This document shows positions 9,077 through 17,731 of a stretch of 64,000 nucleotides of DNA, in pieces. Each line of letters starts with the position of its first letter. The first letter of the stretch is position 1. The stretch is from Gordonia spumicola. GTDB lineage: Bacteria > Actinomycetota > Actinomycetes > Mycobacteriales > Mycobacteriaceae. The notes beneath the pieces are model-generated. The model had not been told where the DNA came from, did not search any database, and worked only from the letters and a program-made list of their open reading frames with translations. Location of the stretch: positions 789,958-853,957 of the forward strand of contig NZ_BJOV01000002.1 of the NCBI RefSeq assembly GCF_009932475.1, in the 5' to 3' direction. The position numbers were made by a program, and so were the translations under genes.

Positions 9077-9089
9077 TATCGCATCGATA
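9077..9089. promoter_or_regulatory. candidate PadR operator
   Basis: TATCG-CAT-CGATA is a 5-bp inverted repeat with a 3-base spacer in the padR promoter region, between padR and the divergent DUF5318 gene. PadR proteins usually bind such AT-rich inverted repeats in their own promoters. Confidence 0.5.
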
Positions 9090-9176
9090 TAACCGGACTC
9101 GAACTGATCGGTAGCATCTCGGCTTTGATCTCCATCACAGGCAGCAGTCGGCGTCCGCGCGTCTAGGCTGGACCAC

Positions 9177-9566
9177 GTGCACCGCCAAGAGATCGACTAC
9201 GCCCTCGCCAGGCGCGCCACGCTCGCGCGCATGCGGGCCGGTGAGATCGCCCTCGCAGACGTGTGTGATGCGGACACCTACCTCCTGCGCGCCGCGAAGT
9301 TTCACGGCCAGAGCACCGACCGCCCGTGCCCGGTGTGCCGAAAAGAGCAGGTCACACTGGTGTCCTGGCTGTTCGGGGGGAGCGCGGGCGGACCGTCCGG
9401 GACTGCCCGGAGCGAGTCGGAGATCGGGCTGCTGGCGACCAGGTCGCCGGAGTTCACGGTCCACGTCGTCGAGGTGTGCCGCACATGCCGCTGGAACTAT
9501 CTGATCCAGTCGTACGTTGCCGGGGTGCCGGCGCGCGCAACGAAGCGCCGCCGGGCAGCGAAATAG
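9177..9566 (+). CDS. DUF5318 protein with zinc-ribbon cysteines (Rv0049-like)
   Basis: Conserved actinobacterial protein of 129 residues, function unknown, matching Rv0049 by position and features. A helical N-terminus (RQEIDYALARRATLARMRAG) precedes two CxxC pairs, CPVC near residue 51 and CRTC near residue 102, likely to bind one zinc ion. The start is GTG 9177. It is transcribed away from padR and towards ponA; the 116-bp gap before ponA leaves open whether they share a transcript. Confidence 0.85.
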   Translation: MHRQEIDYALARRATLARMRAGEIALADVCDADTYLLRAAKFHGQSTDRPCPVCRKEQVTLVSWLFGGSAGGPSGTARSESEIGLLATRSPEFTVHVVEVCRTCRWNYLIQSYVAGVPARATKRRRAAK

Positions 9567-9682
9567 ACGTAGAAGGGCCGACTCGTGGCGTGACGCCTGA
9601 GTTGGCAGGGACGCGCGAGTGCGTCAGAGTTGTGAAGACGGTTCCCGTGCGGGACCGGTGAGTTCATAGAAGTGGGTGAGCG

Positions 9683-11953
9683 ATGACCAGCGAAGCTGGC
9701 GACAAGGCAGAAGGCCGACGGACCGCCGCGAAGATCGCGGCGTGGGTCCTCGGCCTGATGGCCGCCGCGGTGCCGGTGGTCGCGATCATCGGAGTGGTCG
9801 CGTTCGTGTTCACATACGTGACCGTCGTGGTCCCGGCTCCGGGCGACATCAAGCAGAACCAGGTGGCGACGATCGTCGACGCCAAGGGCGGCGTGATCGC
9901 CAAGGTGGTCCCGCCCGAGGGCAACCGCATCGATGTGAAGTACGAGAGCATCCCGTCGTCGATGGTCGCCGCGATCAAGGCCGCGGAGGACCGCGACTTC
10001 GACTCCAACGCGGGCTTCTCCCTGCGCGGCTTCTCCCGCGCCGCACTCGGCAAGCTCACGAGCGACGCCGGTGCGGGCGGCGGGTCGACGATCACGCAGC
10101 AGTACGTGAAGAACGCCATCGTCGGCGACGAGGCGACGGGCGTCGCGGGTTACAAGCGCAAGTTCAAGGAACTCGCGATCGCGACCAAGATGTCGACGCA
10201 GTGGTCCAAGGAAGCCATCATGGCGGCCTACCTCAACACCATCTACTTCGGACGCGGGGCCTACGGCATCGCGGCGGCCGCGAAGACGTACTTCAACCGG
10301 GACATCACGAAGGTGACGCCGCAGGACTGCGCGAACCCGAACCTGCCGAAGTCCAAGCGCGTCAACTGCATGTCCGACTCGGAGTCGGCCCTGCTGGCCG
10401 GCATCGTCCGCGGCCCGTCGATCTACGATCCGGCCGTCAACCCGGAGCTGGCGACCGACCGCTGGAACTACGTGCTCGACGGCATGGTCGACATCGGTTT
10501 CATGACGAAGGCCGACCGTGACAGTCAGAAGTTCCCGAAGGTCGCCGCGGTCAAGGAAGCCGACTCGACCGACACCAAGAGCGGTCCCAACGGACTCATC
10601 GAACGCAAGGTGCTCGCCGAACTCGAATCGCTCGGCATCTCCGAGCAGCAGGTCCGCACCGGCGGACTGAAGATCACCACGGGGATCAAGCCTCAGGTGC
10701 AGAACGCGCTCGTGTCCGGGGCCCGTTCGGTGATGGAGGGCGAGCCGAAGGAGCTGCGCTCGGCGTCCGTGTCCATCGACCCCGCGACGGGAGCCGTCGT
10801 CGGCTACTTCGGCGGCAACGACGGCCAAGGCTGGGACTACGCGTCGGCGGGCCTGCAGACCGGATCGGTCTTCAAGGTGTTCGCGCTGGTGGCGGCGCTC
10901 GAACAGGACATCCCGCTGTCCAAGCGCTACGACTCGAGTCCGTACGTCGGCCCGGGTGGAATCACGATCAACAACTCCGACGGCGAGAGCTGCGGAACGT
11001 GCAACCTGGCGACCGCGACCAAGATGTCGCTCAACACGGTGTTCTACCGGTTGATGATGGACCTCAACGGCGGGCCGCAGGCCGTCGCGGACACCGCGCA
11101 TCGCCTCGGCATCGCGGAGAGCTTCGGCGACATCGAGCACACCCTCAGCGAGCCGAACGGCAAGCCGGAGAACGGCATCGTCCTCGGCCAGTACCCCACC
11201 CGTGTCCTGGACATGGCGTCGGCGTACGCGACGCTGGCGGCGTCGGGCATCTACCGTGAGCCGTACTTCGTGCAGAAGGTCGAGACCTCGACCGGCGACG
11301 TGCTGTTCGACCGTGAGCCGAACAAGGGCAAGCGGGTGGTCTCGGCGGCCGTCGCCGACAACGTCTCGGCGGCCCTCGCCCCGATCGCCGCGTACTCCAA
11401 CGGCAACTCGCTGTACGACAGCACATACGGTGCCCGCCCGTCCGCGGCCAAGACCGGAACCGCCCAGCTCGGCGACACCGGTGAGAACAAGGACGCCTGG
11501 ATGGTCGGCTACACGCCGCAGCTGTCCACCGCGGTCTGGGTCGGCACCAACAAGGGCACCGCACTGCGCAACTCGTACGGCGGAACCGTCTACGGCAGTG
11601 GCCTGCCCGCACAGATCTGGCGCGCGCAGATGAACGGGGCCCTCGAAGGCCAGCCGATCGAGCAGTTCCCGGATCCCGAACCCGTCGGTGGACAGGCGGG
11701 TGTCCCGTACGAGCCGCCGCCGACCACGTACACCCCGTCGGAGACGACCCGATCCCGCACGCGTCCGCGTCTGCCCGGCGAAGGCGACGACGGGAACATC
11801 ACGGTGCTGCCCGGCATCACGATCCCCGGCGGAAGCAACAACGGCAACGGGAACGACAACGGGACCGGAAACGACAACGGCGACAACGGGAACGGAGAAG
11901 TGACCGTGCCCGGCGAGGAGAACAGTCCGAGCCCACGATCCCGCGGTCACTGA
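9683..11953 (+). CDS. ponA: bifunctional class A penicillin-binding protein
   Basis: Builds peptidoglycan outside the membrane: an N-terminal glycosyltransferase polymerises lipid II and a C-terminal transpeptidase cross-links the stem peptides. It has 756 residues. A membrane anchor lies at about 22-50. The GT51 domain has catalytic E102 in AAEDRDF and the GGSTITQQYVKN motif. The transpeptidase shows S395-x-x-K398 (GSVFK), S449-L-N451 and K590-T-G. The last 90 residues are Pro-, Asn- and Gly-rich (repeated GNDNG), as in mycobacterial PonA1. Its stop is directly followed by the GTG of the GT87 gene, the same arrangement as Rv0050-Rv0051. Confidence 0.96.
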   Translation: MTSEAGDKAEGRRTAAKIAAWVLGLMAAAVPVVAIIGVVAFVFTYVTVVVPAPGDIKQNQVATIVDAKGGVIAKVVPPEGNRIDVKYESIPSSMVAAIKAAEDRDFDSNAGFSLRGFSRAALGKLTSDAGAGGGSTITQQYVKNAIVGDEATGVAGYKRKFKELAIATKMSTQWSKEAIMAAYLNTIYFGRGAYGIAAAAKTYFNRDITKVTPQDCANPNLPKSKRVNCMSDSESALLAGIVRGPSIYDPAVNPELATDRWNYVLDGMVDIGFMTKADRDSQKFPKVAAVKEADSTDTKSGPNGLIERKVLAELESLGISEQQVRTGGLKITTGIKPQVQNALVSGARSVMEGEPKELRSASVSIDPATGAVVGYFGGNDGQGWDYASAGLQTGSVFKVFALVAALEQDIPLSKRYDSSPYVGPGGITINNSDGESCGTCNLATATKMSLNTVFYRLMMDLNGGPQAVADTAHRLGIAESFGDIEHTLSEPNGKPENGIVLGQYPTRVLDMASAYATLAASGIYREPYFVQKVETSTGDVLFDREPNKGKRVVSAAVADNVSAALAPIAAYSNGNSLYDSTYGARPSAAKTGTAQLGDTGENKDAWMVGYTPQLSTAVWVGTNKGTALRNSYGGTVYGSGLPAQIWRAQMNGALEGQPIEQFPDPEPVGGQAGVPYEPPPTTYTPSETTRSRTRPRLPGEGDDGNITVLPGITIPGGSNNGNGNDNGTGNDNGDNGNGEVTVPGEENSPSPRSRGH

Positions 11954-13480
11954 GTGACAACGCCGCAGCCGACCGAGCCCGATTCGACGCCCGACGCGTC
12001 GAATCGGGCCGACGGCGTCTTCGACTCCCCCGCGCCGCTGTCCGACGACCTGCGGCTGGCGACCGATCGGGTGCTCCCGTCACGCAGCGAACCGCTGGTC
12101 GCCGAGCTGAGCACGTCGATCGGCGGCCCCGTCGGCCTGCACGCCGCGATCGGCCGCAACCGGACGTGGACGCCGCTGCGGGTCCTGTTCCTGCTGGCCC
12201 TGATCGTCTTGTCGTTCAGTTGGTTCGGCAAGGCTGGAGGCTGCCTGCAGCAGGCTCCGGCGACCGACGGCACCTCGACCATGCGGCTCGACTGGGATCA
12301 CCAGCGACAGTTCTACGGCCTCTGCTACTCGGGCGTGATCACCGGATACACCGAAGATCACCTGACCGCCGCCGACCTGCGTGACGGCGCGGCGCCGTAC
12401 CGCACCTACTGGACCACCGACGGCGTCAAACAGTACATCGGCGTGCCCGTGGTGACGGCCGCGTTCATGTACGTCAGCGCGCAGGCGGCCCGCGGGTGGG
12501 GCGCGTTCACCGAGGCCGTGGGCCTGCCGAGGTCGCTGGACGTCGTCAACTACTTCAACATCGCCGCCCTGCTGATGGCGATCGCCTGGCTCATCGCGGT
12601 GTGGGCGACGATGCGGACCCGGCGACGGGATCCGTGGCTCGTCACGCTGATGGTGATCTCGCCCGTCGTCCTGGTGCACGCGTTCACGTCGTTCGAGGTC
12701 CTGCCGGTGATGTTCACCGCGCTCGCCATGTTCGCGTGGTCGAAGGAGCGCCCGTGGCTGACCGGCGTGTTCGTCGGACTCGGCGCCGCGACGACGTTCT
12801 ATCCGCTGCTGTTGATACCGGCGATCGTCATCATCTGCGTCCGCGAACGACGTCTCGCCGACGCCGCGGGAGTGGCGATCGGTTCCGCGCTGGCGTGGGG
12901 ATTCGCCAACGCGGCCGTCGCCGCGATCTATCCGTCCGGCTGGCGGGCCACGTTCACCCAGTGGCGTGACCGTCCGGCGGGCCCGGACACCGTCTACCGG
13001 CTGATCTCGCAGGTCACCGGGTGGGATCCGCAGCCGGCCGTCGTCAACGCGCTGATGTTCGCGCTCATGATCGCCGTCGTGAGCGGTGTCATGTACCTGG
13101 GTCTGCGATCGCCGCGCGAACCGCGGCTGCCCGTCTTGATGTTCCTGCTGGTGGCCGGGCTCCTGCTCGTCGGCAAGGAGTGGCGGCCGGAGATGTCGCT
13201 GTGGCTGGTGCCGCTCGCCGTGCTCGCCATCCCACAGCCCCGCGTGCTGCTCGCATGGATGACGTTCGACGCCCTGCTGTGGATTCCGCGCATGGCGTTG
13301 TTCCTCGCACCCGACCGCAAGTGGGTGCCCGTCGAACTCTTCTACGTCGGCACCGCGATCCGCTGGATCATGGTCGTCGCGCTCGTCGTGTACGTCGTGT
13401 GGGACGTCCTGCGGCCGGTCGCCGCGCATCACGCGGACCGGGACGCCCCGCATCTGCACGCGTCACCGGCACCGACGTAG
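11954..13480 (+). CDS. GT87 (DUF2029) polyprenyl-phosphate mannosyltransferase-like protein
   Basis: Integral-membrane glycosyltransferase of the GT87/DUF2029 family, 508 residues, positional match to Rv0051. A soluble N-terminus of about 75 residues precedes ten or so helices. The first periplasmic loop carries LDWDHQRQFYGLCYSG, where C-fold enzymes keep acidic catalytic residues. Characterised GT87 members add mannose from polyprenyl-phosphate-mannose to phosphatidylinositol mannosides or lipomannan; the acceptor here is unknown. It begins with GTG 11954 immediately after the ponA stop. The stop at 13480 is followed by the repeat at 13507. Confidence 0.85.
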   Translation: MTTPQPTEPDSTPDASNRADGVFDSPAPLSDDLRLATDRVLPSRSEPLVAELSTSIGGPVGLHAAIGRNRTWTPLRVLFLLALIVLSFSWFGKAGGCLQQAPATDGTSTMRLDWDHQRQFYGLCYSGVITGYTEDHLTAADLRDGAAPYRTYWTTDGVKQYIGVPVVTAAFMYVSAQAARGWGAFTEAVGLPRSLDVVNYFNIAALLMAIAWLIAVWATMRTRRRDPWLVTLMVISPVVLVHAFTSFEVLPVMFTALAMFAWSKERPWLTGVFVGLGAATTFYPLLLIPAIVIICVRERRLADAAGVAIGSALAWGFANAAVAAIYPSGWRATFTQWRDRPAGPDTVYRLISQVTGWDPQPAVVNALMFALMIAVVSGVMYLGLRSPREPRLPVLMFLLVAGLLLVGKEWRPEMSLWLVPLAVLAIPQPRVLLAWMTFDALLWIPRMALFLAPDRKWVPVELFYVGTAIRWIMVVALVVYVVWDVLRPVAAHHADRDAPHLHASPAPT

Positions 13481-13506
13481 TCATTGGATTGATTCCGGGT
13501 GGCGCT

Positions 13507-13603
13507 GGTTTCGACTCGACTCCTCGGCTGACGCCTCGGTGTCGGCTCAACCACCACGTTGAGGTGCGCCTCTCGCCCGGTGGTTGAGCAGCGTGTCGAA
13601 ACC
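13507..13603. repeat. nested inverted repeat between convergent genes
   Basis: Outer arms GGTTTCGAC (13507-13515) and GTCGAAACC (13595-13603) enclose inner arms GCTCAACCACC (13545-13555) and GGTGGTTGAGC (13579-13589). It lies between two convergent genes. I recall similar GGTTGAGC...GTCGAAACC elements as dispersed intergenic repeats in Gordonia genomes; this needs a search. It could fold as a bidirectional terminator. Confidence 0.7.
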
Positions 13604-13626
13604 CCGGAACCCGGGCTGGACCTCCG

Positions 13627-15633
13627 TCAGGACGACGCGGCGGAACGGTCGGCGAGGGTGTCGCGGAGGGCGGGCCAGTCGTCGTCGGTCATGGCGAACT
13701 GGGCGGTGGTGCGCCAGCCGTCGCCGAATCGGCGGTGCTTGCGCAGGAGCCCCTCGAACTCGGCTCCGAGCTTGCCGATCGCGGCACGGGAGCGGGCGTT
13801 CTGCTCGTGCGTGTGCCAGACGACACGGACGGCGGCGCACGTGTCGAAGGCGTGCTCGAGAAGCAGCAGTTTCGACGTCGGATTGACGACGGTCCCCATC
13901 GCGGCCGGGCCGTAGAACGTGTAGCCGACGGCGAGGGTCCGGTTGTCGGCGTCGACGTCGTAGAAGCTGGTGGTGCCGACCAGTGCGTCGCCGTGGACGA
14001 CGGCGAACGCGACGCGCGACGGCGTGGACTGCGCCGTCTCGATCCACGAGACGGCAGCCTCGGTGGTCTGGGGAATGGGCCCGGTCCACCGGTAGAGCTC
14101 AGAGTCGGACGGTGAGACGAGTCCGGCGAGAGTCTGCGCGTCCGATGTGCGAATCGGGCGCAGTGTCACGTCGCCGCGAGTCAGTGTCGGCTCGCCGAGC
14201 CACACGCGTGCGGCTCGACGGTCGGCGTCGGCGAGCCGAGTGAGCGGTCCGCGCGGCGGAACACGCGTGGTCAGGTACGACGCGAGTGGTTCGCGGACCG
14301 GGGCCGACACGAAGACCACGATCATCGCCACCAGGATCAACGCGTGCACCCACACGCCGACCATGACGCCCACCTGGTCTTTCAGCGGGGCGAGCGACGT
14401 GTCGTGGGTGAACGCCATGAGCTTGAAGACCGAGACGTCGAGCACCCAGTCGGCGATCAGGTACGCGGCGATCACGAACCAGCGCACGCGGAGCATCGCG
14501 AAGAACGGCAGGATCCACAGCGTGTACTGCGGCGAGTGGACCTTGTGGAACACCATGAACGCGCACAGCATCGCGGCCGCCACGCCGATCCACGGGAAGA
14601 CGCCGTCGCGCTGCCACATGCGCCAGCCGAGGACGACCGCGACGGCGAAACCGGCGGCCACCAGCAGCGGGGACGCGACACCCACGATCGAGTGGTAGGC
14701 GTCGGTCTGCCCGCCGACGATCGGCCGCAGGCCCCAGTACCAGATGCTGTTGGTCGTCAGGTCGGCCTCGCGGCGACCTTGGAAGTCGAGCGCCGCCTTC
14801 CACCCGCGGAATCCGGCGATCATGAACGGTGCCTGCGTCGCGATCACCACGGCGGCCGCCGTGCCGGTCACCCACGCCGCGCTCACCCAGTCGAGCGCGC
14901 GACGCGCCCGGAGCGACTCGCCGCCGGTCAGGACGTACAAGGCCAATGGGACGACGAAGAATCCCGGATACAGCTTCAAGGAGAAGCCGACGCCGAGGAA
15001 CACCGCGGCGACGACGGCCGACGTCCGCGGGGACAGTCGGCGGCCGCCGGTCCGCGGATCGACGCTGCCGCCGTACGCCATGACGGCGATCGCGGCGACC
15101 GCGGTGAAGACGACGGGCAGCTCCCAGTTGTGGAAGGCGTACAGGACCAGCGGCGGCGTCGCGGCCCACAGCAGCACCCACCAGCGGGTCATCTTGCCGA
15201 GGAGGACGGTGACGGCGATCGCGAACGGCGCCAGGATCAGCGCGCTGTGCTGCAGGAACTGCAGATCGTTGTGGGCTCCGATGGCTCCGAGCCACAACAG
15301 CATGCCCGACAGGACCGGGTACTCGACGACGCCGCCGTACAGGTGGCCGTTGTCGTCGATCCCGCCGTGGATGTACGGGAAGATGTGCAGGTCCACGCCG
15401 CGGCCGATCCACAGCCGCATGATGTCCGAGTAGCAGGGGACGAGCGCGTCGCGCGCACCGACAGGGAAGTGTTCGCTGCGTCCGAATGCGTCGAACGGGG
15501 CTCCGCCGCAGACGGCTTTCACCCGGTAGGCCCACACGAGCGCGACCACGGTCAACAGCACCGCCGTGATCAGGATGAGGGCGGCCTCGCCGACATGCGG
15601 CCGACCGATGCGTGACGACCACGGGGCAGGCAT
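13627..15633 (-). CDS. GT87 mannosyltransferase fused to a GNAT acetyltransferase
   Basis: Fusion protein of 668 residues. About 1-460 is a polytopic GT87/DUF2029 glycosyltransferase, with periplasmic-loop features YSDIMRLWIGRGVDLHIFPY and GGVVEYPVLSG. After a cytoplasmic linker, about 490-668 is a RimJ/RimL-type GNAT domain: LTRGDVTLRPIRTSDAQTLA at its start, then GYTFYGPAAMGTVVNPTSK and a C-terminal HEQNARSRAAIGKLGAEFEG, which are the usual acetyl-CoA-binding and beta-bulge segments. The frame is continuous with no internal ribosome-binding site seen. The parts may modify the same envelope glycolipid on opposite membrane faces, or simply be expressed together. Convergent to the GT87 gene before it. 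Confidence 0.85.
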   Translation of the reverse strand: MPAPWSSRIGRPHVGEAALILITAVLLTVVALVWAYRVKAVCGGAPFDAFGRSEHFPVGARDALVPCYSDIMRLWIGRGVDLHIFPYIHGGIDDNGHLYGGVVEYPVLSGMLLWLGAIGAHNDLQFLQHSALILAPFAIAVTVLLGKMTRWWVLLWAATPPLVLYAFHNWELPVVFTAVAAIAVMAYGGSVDPRTGGRRLSPRTSAVVAAVFLGVGFSLKLYPGFFVVPLALYVLTGGESLRARRALDWVSAAWVTGTAAAVVIATQAPFMIAGFRGWKAALDFQGRREADLTTNSIWYWGLRPIVGGQTDAYHSIVGVASPLLVAAGFAVAVVLGWRMWQRDGVFPWIGVAAAMLCAFMVFHKVHSPQYTLWILPFFAMLRVRWFVIAAYLIADWVLDVSVFKLMAFTHDTSLAPLKDQVGVMVGVWVHALILVAMIVVFVSAPVREPLASYLTTRVPPRGPLTRLADADRRAARVWLGEPTLTRGDVTLRPIRTSDAQTLAGLVSPSDSELYRWTGPIPQTTEAAVSWIETAQSTPSRVAFAVVHGDALVGTTSFYDVDADNRTLAVGYTFYGPAAMGTVVNPTSKLLLLEHAFDTCAAVRVVWHTHEQNARSRAAIGKLGAEFEGLLRKHRRFGDGWRTTAQFAMTDDDWPALRDTLADRSAASS

Positions 15634-15721
15634 GCGGACAAGCGTAGAGGACTCAGACGATTTCGCTGGTCACGGGCCGCTCGTGTAGCCTGGACGGGTT
15701 GCCGACGCAGGCGACCCTCCT

Positions 15722-15740
15722 GCCGCGGACAGTCCGTGGC
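15722..15740 (+). promoter_or_regulatory. leader hairpin of the rpsF operon
   Basis: A nine-base-pair arm repeat with a very short loop (15722-15730 with 15732-15740, one G-U pair) lies 30-50 bases before rpsF. Many bacteria carry an S6:S18-binding leader here that controls the operon. Position and the CCG/GGAC content fit that idea, but I cannot confirm the motif by eye. Confidence 0.35.
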
Positions 15741-15772
15741 CGAACTAAGCCCATAGGAGGTGATGAGGTTTC

Positions 15773-16054
15773 ATGCGTCACTACGAACTGATGGTCATTC
15801 TCGATCCGAGCTTGGACGAGCGCACCGTCGCCCCTTCACTGGATACGTTCCTCAATGTCGTCCGTAAGGACGGCGGAAGTGTGGACAACGTCGACATCTG
15901 GGGCAAGCGCCGTCTTGCCTACGAGATCGCCAAGCACAACGAAGGCATCTACGCCGTCATCGATCTCAACGCGACCCCGGACACGGTCAACGAGCTCGAC
16001 CGTCAGCTGAAGCTGAACGAGTCGGTTCTGCGCACCAAGGTCCTGCGCAAGTAA
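15773..16054 (+). CDS. rpsF: 30S ribosomal protein S6
   Basis: S6 binds next to S18 on the platform of the 30S subunit. The 93-residue protein shows the family start [16 protein letters not shown] and the segment [19 protein letters not shown] strong AGGAGGTGA lies 11 bases before ATG 15773. It opens the rpsF-ssb-rpsR-rplI operon conserved across bacteria, preceded by an untranslated leader from the divergent GT87-GNAT gene. Confidence 0.97.
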   Translation: MRHYELMVILDPSLDERTVAPSLDTFLNVVRKDGGSVDNVDIWGKRRLAYEIAKHNEGIYAVIDLNATPDTVNELDRQLKLNESVLRTKVLRK

Positions 16055-16188
16055 GCGCCGGGCGCGTCCACGAACCACCTGTACAACCTGTGGAATTCGG
16101 CCCTGACATTGTCGGAGGTCCGCTCTACTGTGGTGCGTAACCATCACGGGAGCCTTCGGGTATTCCATACAGACGTTAGGGGAGTCTC

Positions 16189-16788
16189 ATGACTGACACG
16201 GTCATCACCGTCATCGGCAATCTCACGGCCGAGCCGGAACTGCGTTTCACGCCGTCCGGTGCACCGGTCGCGAATTTCACGGTGGCGTCCACTCCGCGCA
16301 CGTTCGATCGTCAGACGAACGAGTGGAAGGACGGCGAAGCGCTGTTCCTCCGCTGCAGCATCTGGCGCGACGCCGCGGAGAACGTGACCGAGTCGCTCAA
16401 GAAGGGCACCCGCGTCATCGTGCAGGGCAAGCTCAAGCAGCGGTCGTACGAAACCCGTGAGGGTGAGAAGCGAACCGTCGTGGAGCTGGAAGTGGACGAG
16501 ATCGGTCCCTCGCTGCGCTACGCCACCGCACAGGTCAACAGGACCCAGCGCGGCGGCGGAGGCGGCTACAGCGGAGGGAACTCGGGCGGTGGGAACTTCG
16601 GCGGAGGCAACTCCGGCGGAGGCAACTCCGGTGGAGGGAACTACGGAGGAAACTCCGGCGGCGGCTACGGGGGCAACTCCGGAGGCGGCCGTCCCGCTGC
16701 ATCGAGCCAGCCGGCCGACGACCCGTGGGGCAGCGCACCTGCTGCCGGCGGCGGTTTCGCCGGTGGGGACGACGAACCACCTTTCTGA
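16189..16788 (+). CDS. ssb: single-stranded DNA-binding protein
   Basis: Coats single-stranded DNA in replication and repair and recruits partners through its tail. It has 199 residues: an OB-fold at about 1-115 ([34 protein letters not shown]), a Gly/Ser/Asn-rich linker of tandem GGGN-type repeats (about 122-165), and the acidic tip DDEPPF that binds partner proteins. It lies 134 bases after rpsF and 42 before rpsR. Confidence 0.97.
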   Translation: MTDTVITVIGNLTAEPELRFTPSGAPVANFTVASTPRTFDRQTNEWKDGEALFLRCSIWRDAAENVTESLKKGTRVIVQGKLKQRSYETREGEKRTVVELEVDEIGPSLRYATAQVNRTQRGGGGGYSGGNSGGGNFGGGNSGGGNSGGGNYGGNSGGGYGGNSGGGRPAASSQPADDPWGSAPAAGGGFAGGDDEPPF

Positions 16789-16830
16789 TTCCGGGCCCGC
16801 CAGCCCGGAGGCACTCAACTGGAGCATCAC

Positions 16831-17088
16831 ATGGCAAAAGCTAAAGGCGGCCGCAAGGTCCGCGTGGAGAAGGTCACCAAGGCCAAGGCCTGCACCTTCT
16901 GCAAGGACAAGAAGACAAGCATCGATTACAAGGACACGGCGCTCCTGCGTCGCTTCCTGTCGGACCGCGGCAAGATCCGTTCGCGTCGCGTGACCGGCAA
17001 CTGCGTTCAGCACCAGCGTGACATCGCGGTGGCCGTCAAGAACTCGCGTGAAGTGGCACTGCTGCCGTTCACCTCGACCGGTCGCTGA
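16831..17088 (+). CDS. rpsR: 30S ribosomal protein S18, cysteine-containing form
   Basis: S18, 85 residues, partner of S6. It keeps the family core ([24 protein letters not shown] near the end). It has a CxxC (ACTFCKDK) and a further Cys in [10 protein letters not shown], i.e. the zinc-binding-like C+ version, whereas mycobacteria also own a C- copy used under zinc limitation. It ends 17 bases before rplI. Confidence 0.95.
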   Translation: MAKAKGGRKVRVEKVTKAKACTFCKDKKTSIDYKDTALLRRFLSDRGKIRSRRVTGNCVQHQRDIAVAVKNSREVALLPFTSTGR

Positions 17089-17105
17089 GCGGGAAGGACA
17101 GAAAC

Positions 17106-17555
17106 ATGAAGCTGATCCTTACCGCCGCTGTCGAGAACCTCGGTGAGCCGGGCGACCTCGTCGAGGTCCGTGACGGTTACGCGCGCAACTACCTGCTGCC
17201 CCGCAACTTCGCGATCGTCGCCACCCGTGGCGCCGAGAAGCAGGTCGAAGGCATCCGTCGCGCCCAGGACGCTCGCGCCGTGCGCGACCTGGACCACGCG
17301 AACGAGATCAAGCAGGCTCTCGAAGGCCTCGACAACGTGTCGCTGACCGTCAAGACCCACGACTCGGGCAAGCTGTTCGGCTCGGTCTCGGCGTCGGACG
17401 TCGCAGGCGCCATCCGCACCGCGGGCGGCCCGGCCGTCGAGAAGCGCAACATCTCGCTTCCCAAGGGCCACATCAAGGCCGTGGGTTCGTACCCGGTCGT
17501 CGTGAAGCTGCACCCGAAGGTTGAAGCGAAGCTCAGCCTGACGGTCGTCTCCTGA
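17106..17555 (+). CDS. rplI: 50S ribosomal protein L9
   Basis: L9 extends from the base of the L1 stalk of the 50S subunit. The 149-residue protein has the N-terminal motif [24 protein letters not shown], a long connecting helix, and the C-terminal RNA-binding domain ([23 protein letters not shown]). A GGAAGGACAG precedes the start. The operon ends here at a hairpin (17575-17606); dnaB, the usual next gene, has been separated by an 8.6-kb stretch of other genes. Confidence 0.97.
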   Translation: MKLILTAAVENLGEPGDLVEVRDGYARNYLLPRNFAIVATRGAEKQVEGIRRAQDARAVRDLDHANEIKQALEGLDNVSLTVKTHDSGKLFGSVSASDVAGAIRTAGGPAVEKRNISLPKGHIKAVGSYPVVVKLHPKVEAKLSLTVVS

Positions 17556-17574
17556 CGCCCGATCTGAACTGACG

Positions 17575-17606
17575 AAGGCCGGTCACCCGTGAGGGTGGCC
17601 GGCCTT
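17575..17606 (+). terminator. terminator after rplI
   Basis: A 14-bp stem with one mismatch (AAGGCCGGTCACCC paired with 17593-17606) and a GTGA loop lies 20 bases after the rplI stop. It ends the rpsF-ssb-rpsR-rplI transcript. Confidence 0.8.
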
Positions 17607-17627
17607 TGTGCATCCTCAGTGAAGCGT

Positions 17628-17683
17628 CACTCTATAGAGTGAGGGTATCAGTGTAGAAAGTGACGCTATCACTCTATAGAGTG
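17628..17683. promoter_or_regulatory. tandem 14-bp palindromic operators
   Basis: CACTCTATAGAGTG, a perfect palindrome, occurs at 17628-17641 and again at 17670-17683. Each copy is followed by GAGGGT(A/G)TCAG-type sequence on the same side, so the two sites are 42 bases apart (about four helical turns). They lie 49-104 bases before the ATG of the AlbA_2 gene and probably bind that protein or another dimeric regulator. Confidence 0.75.
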
Positions 17684-17731
17684 AGGGTGTCAGTTGTGTG
17701 CACTGAGAGTCTGGATTGTGGAGGTGAGCGA

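Noticed and set aside
9497..11950. 817-residue open frame on the minus strand opposite ponA
   Set aside because: It has no family features and low-complexity Arg/Val/Asp composition. The plus strand carries all catalytic motifs of a class A penicillin-binding protein.
16550..16690. Short tandem repeats resembling a repeat array
   Set aside because: They are the GGN-type codon repeats of the Gly-rich ssb linker, in frame and coding. No CRISPR array is present in the window.
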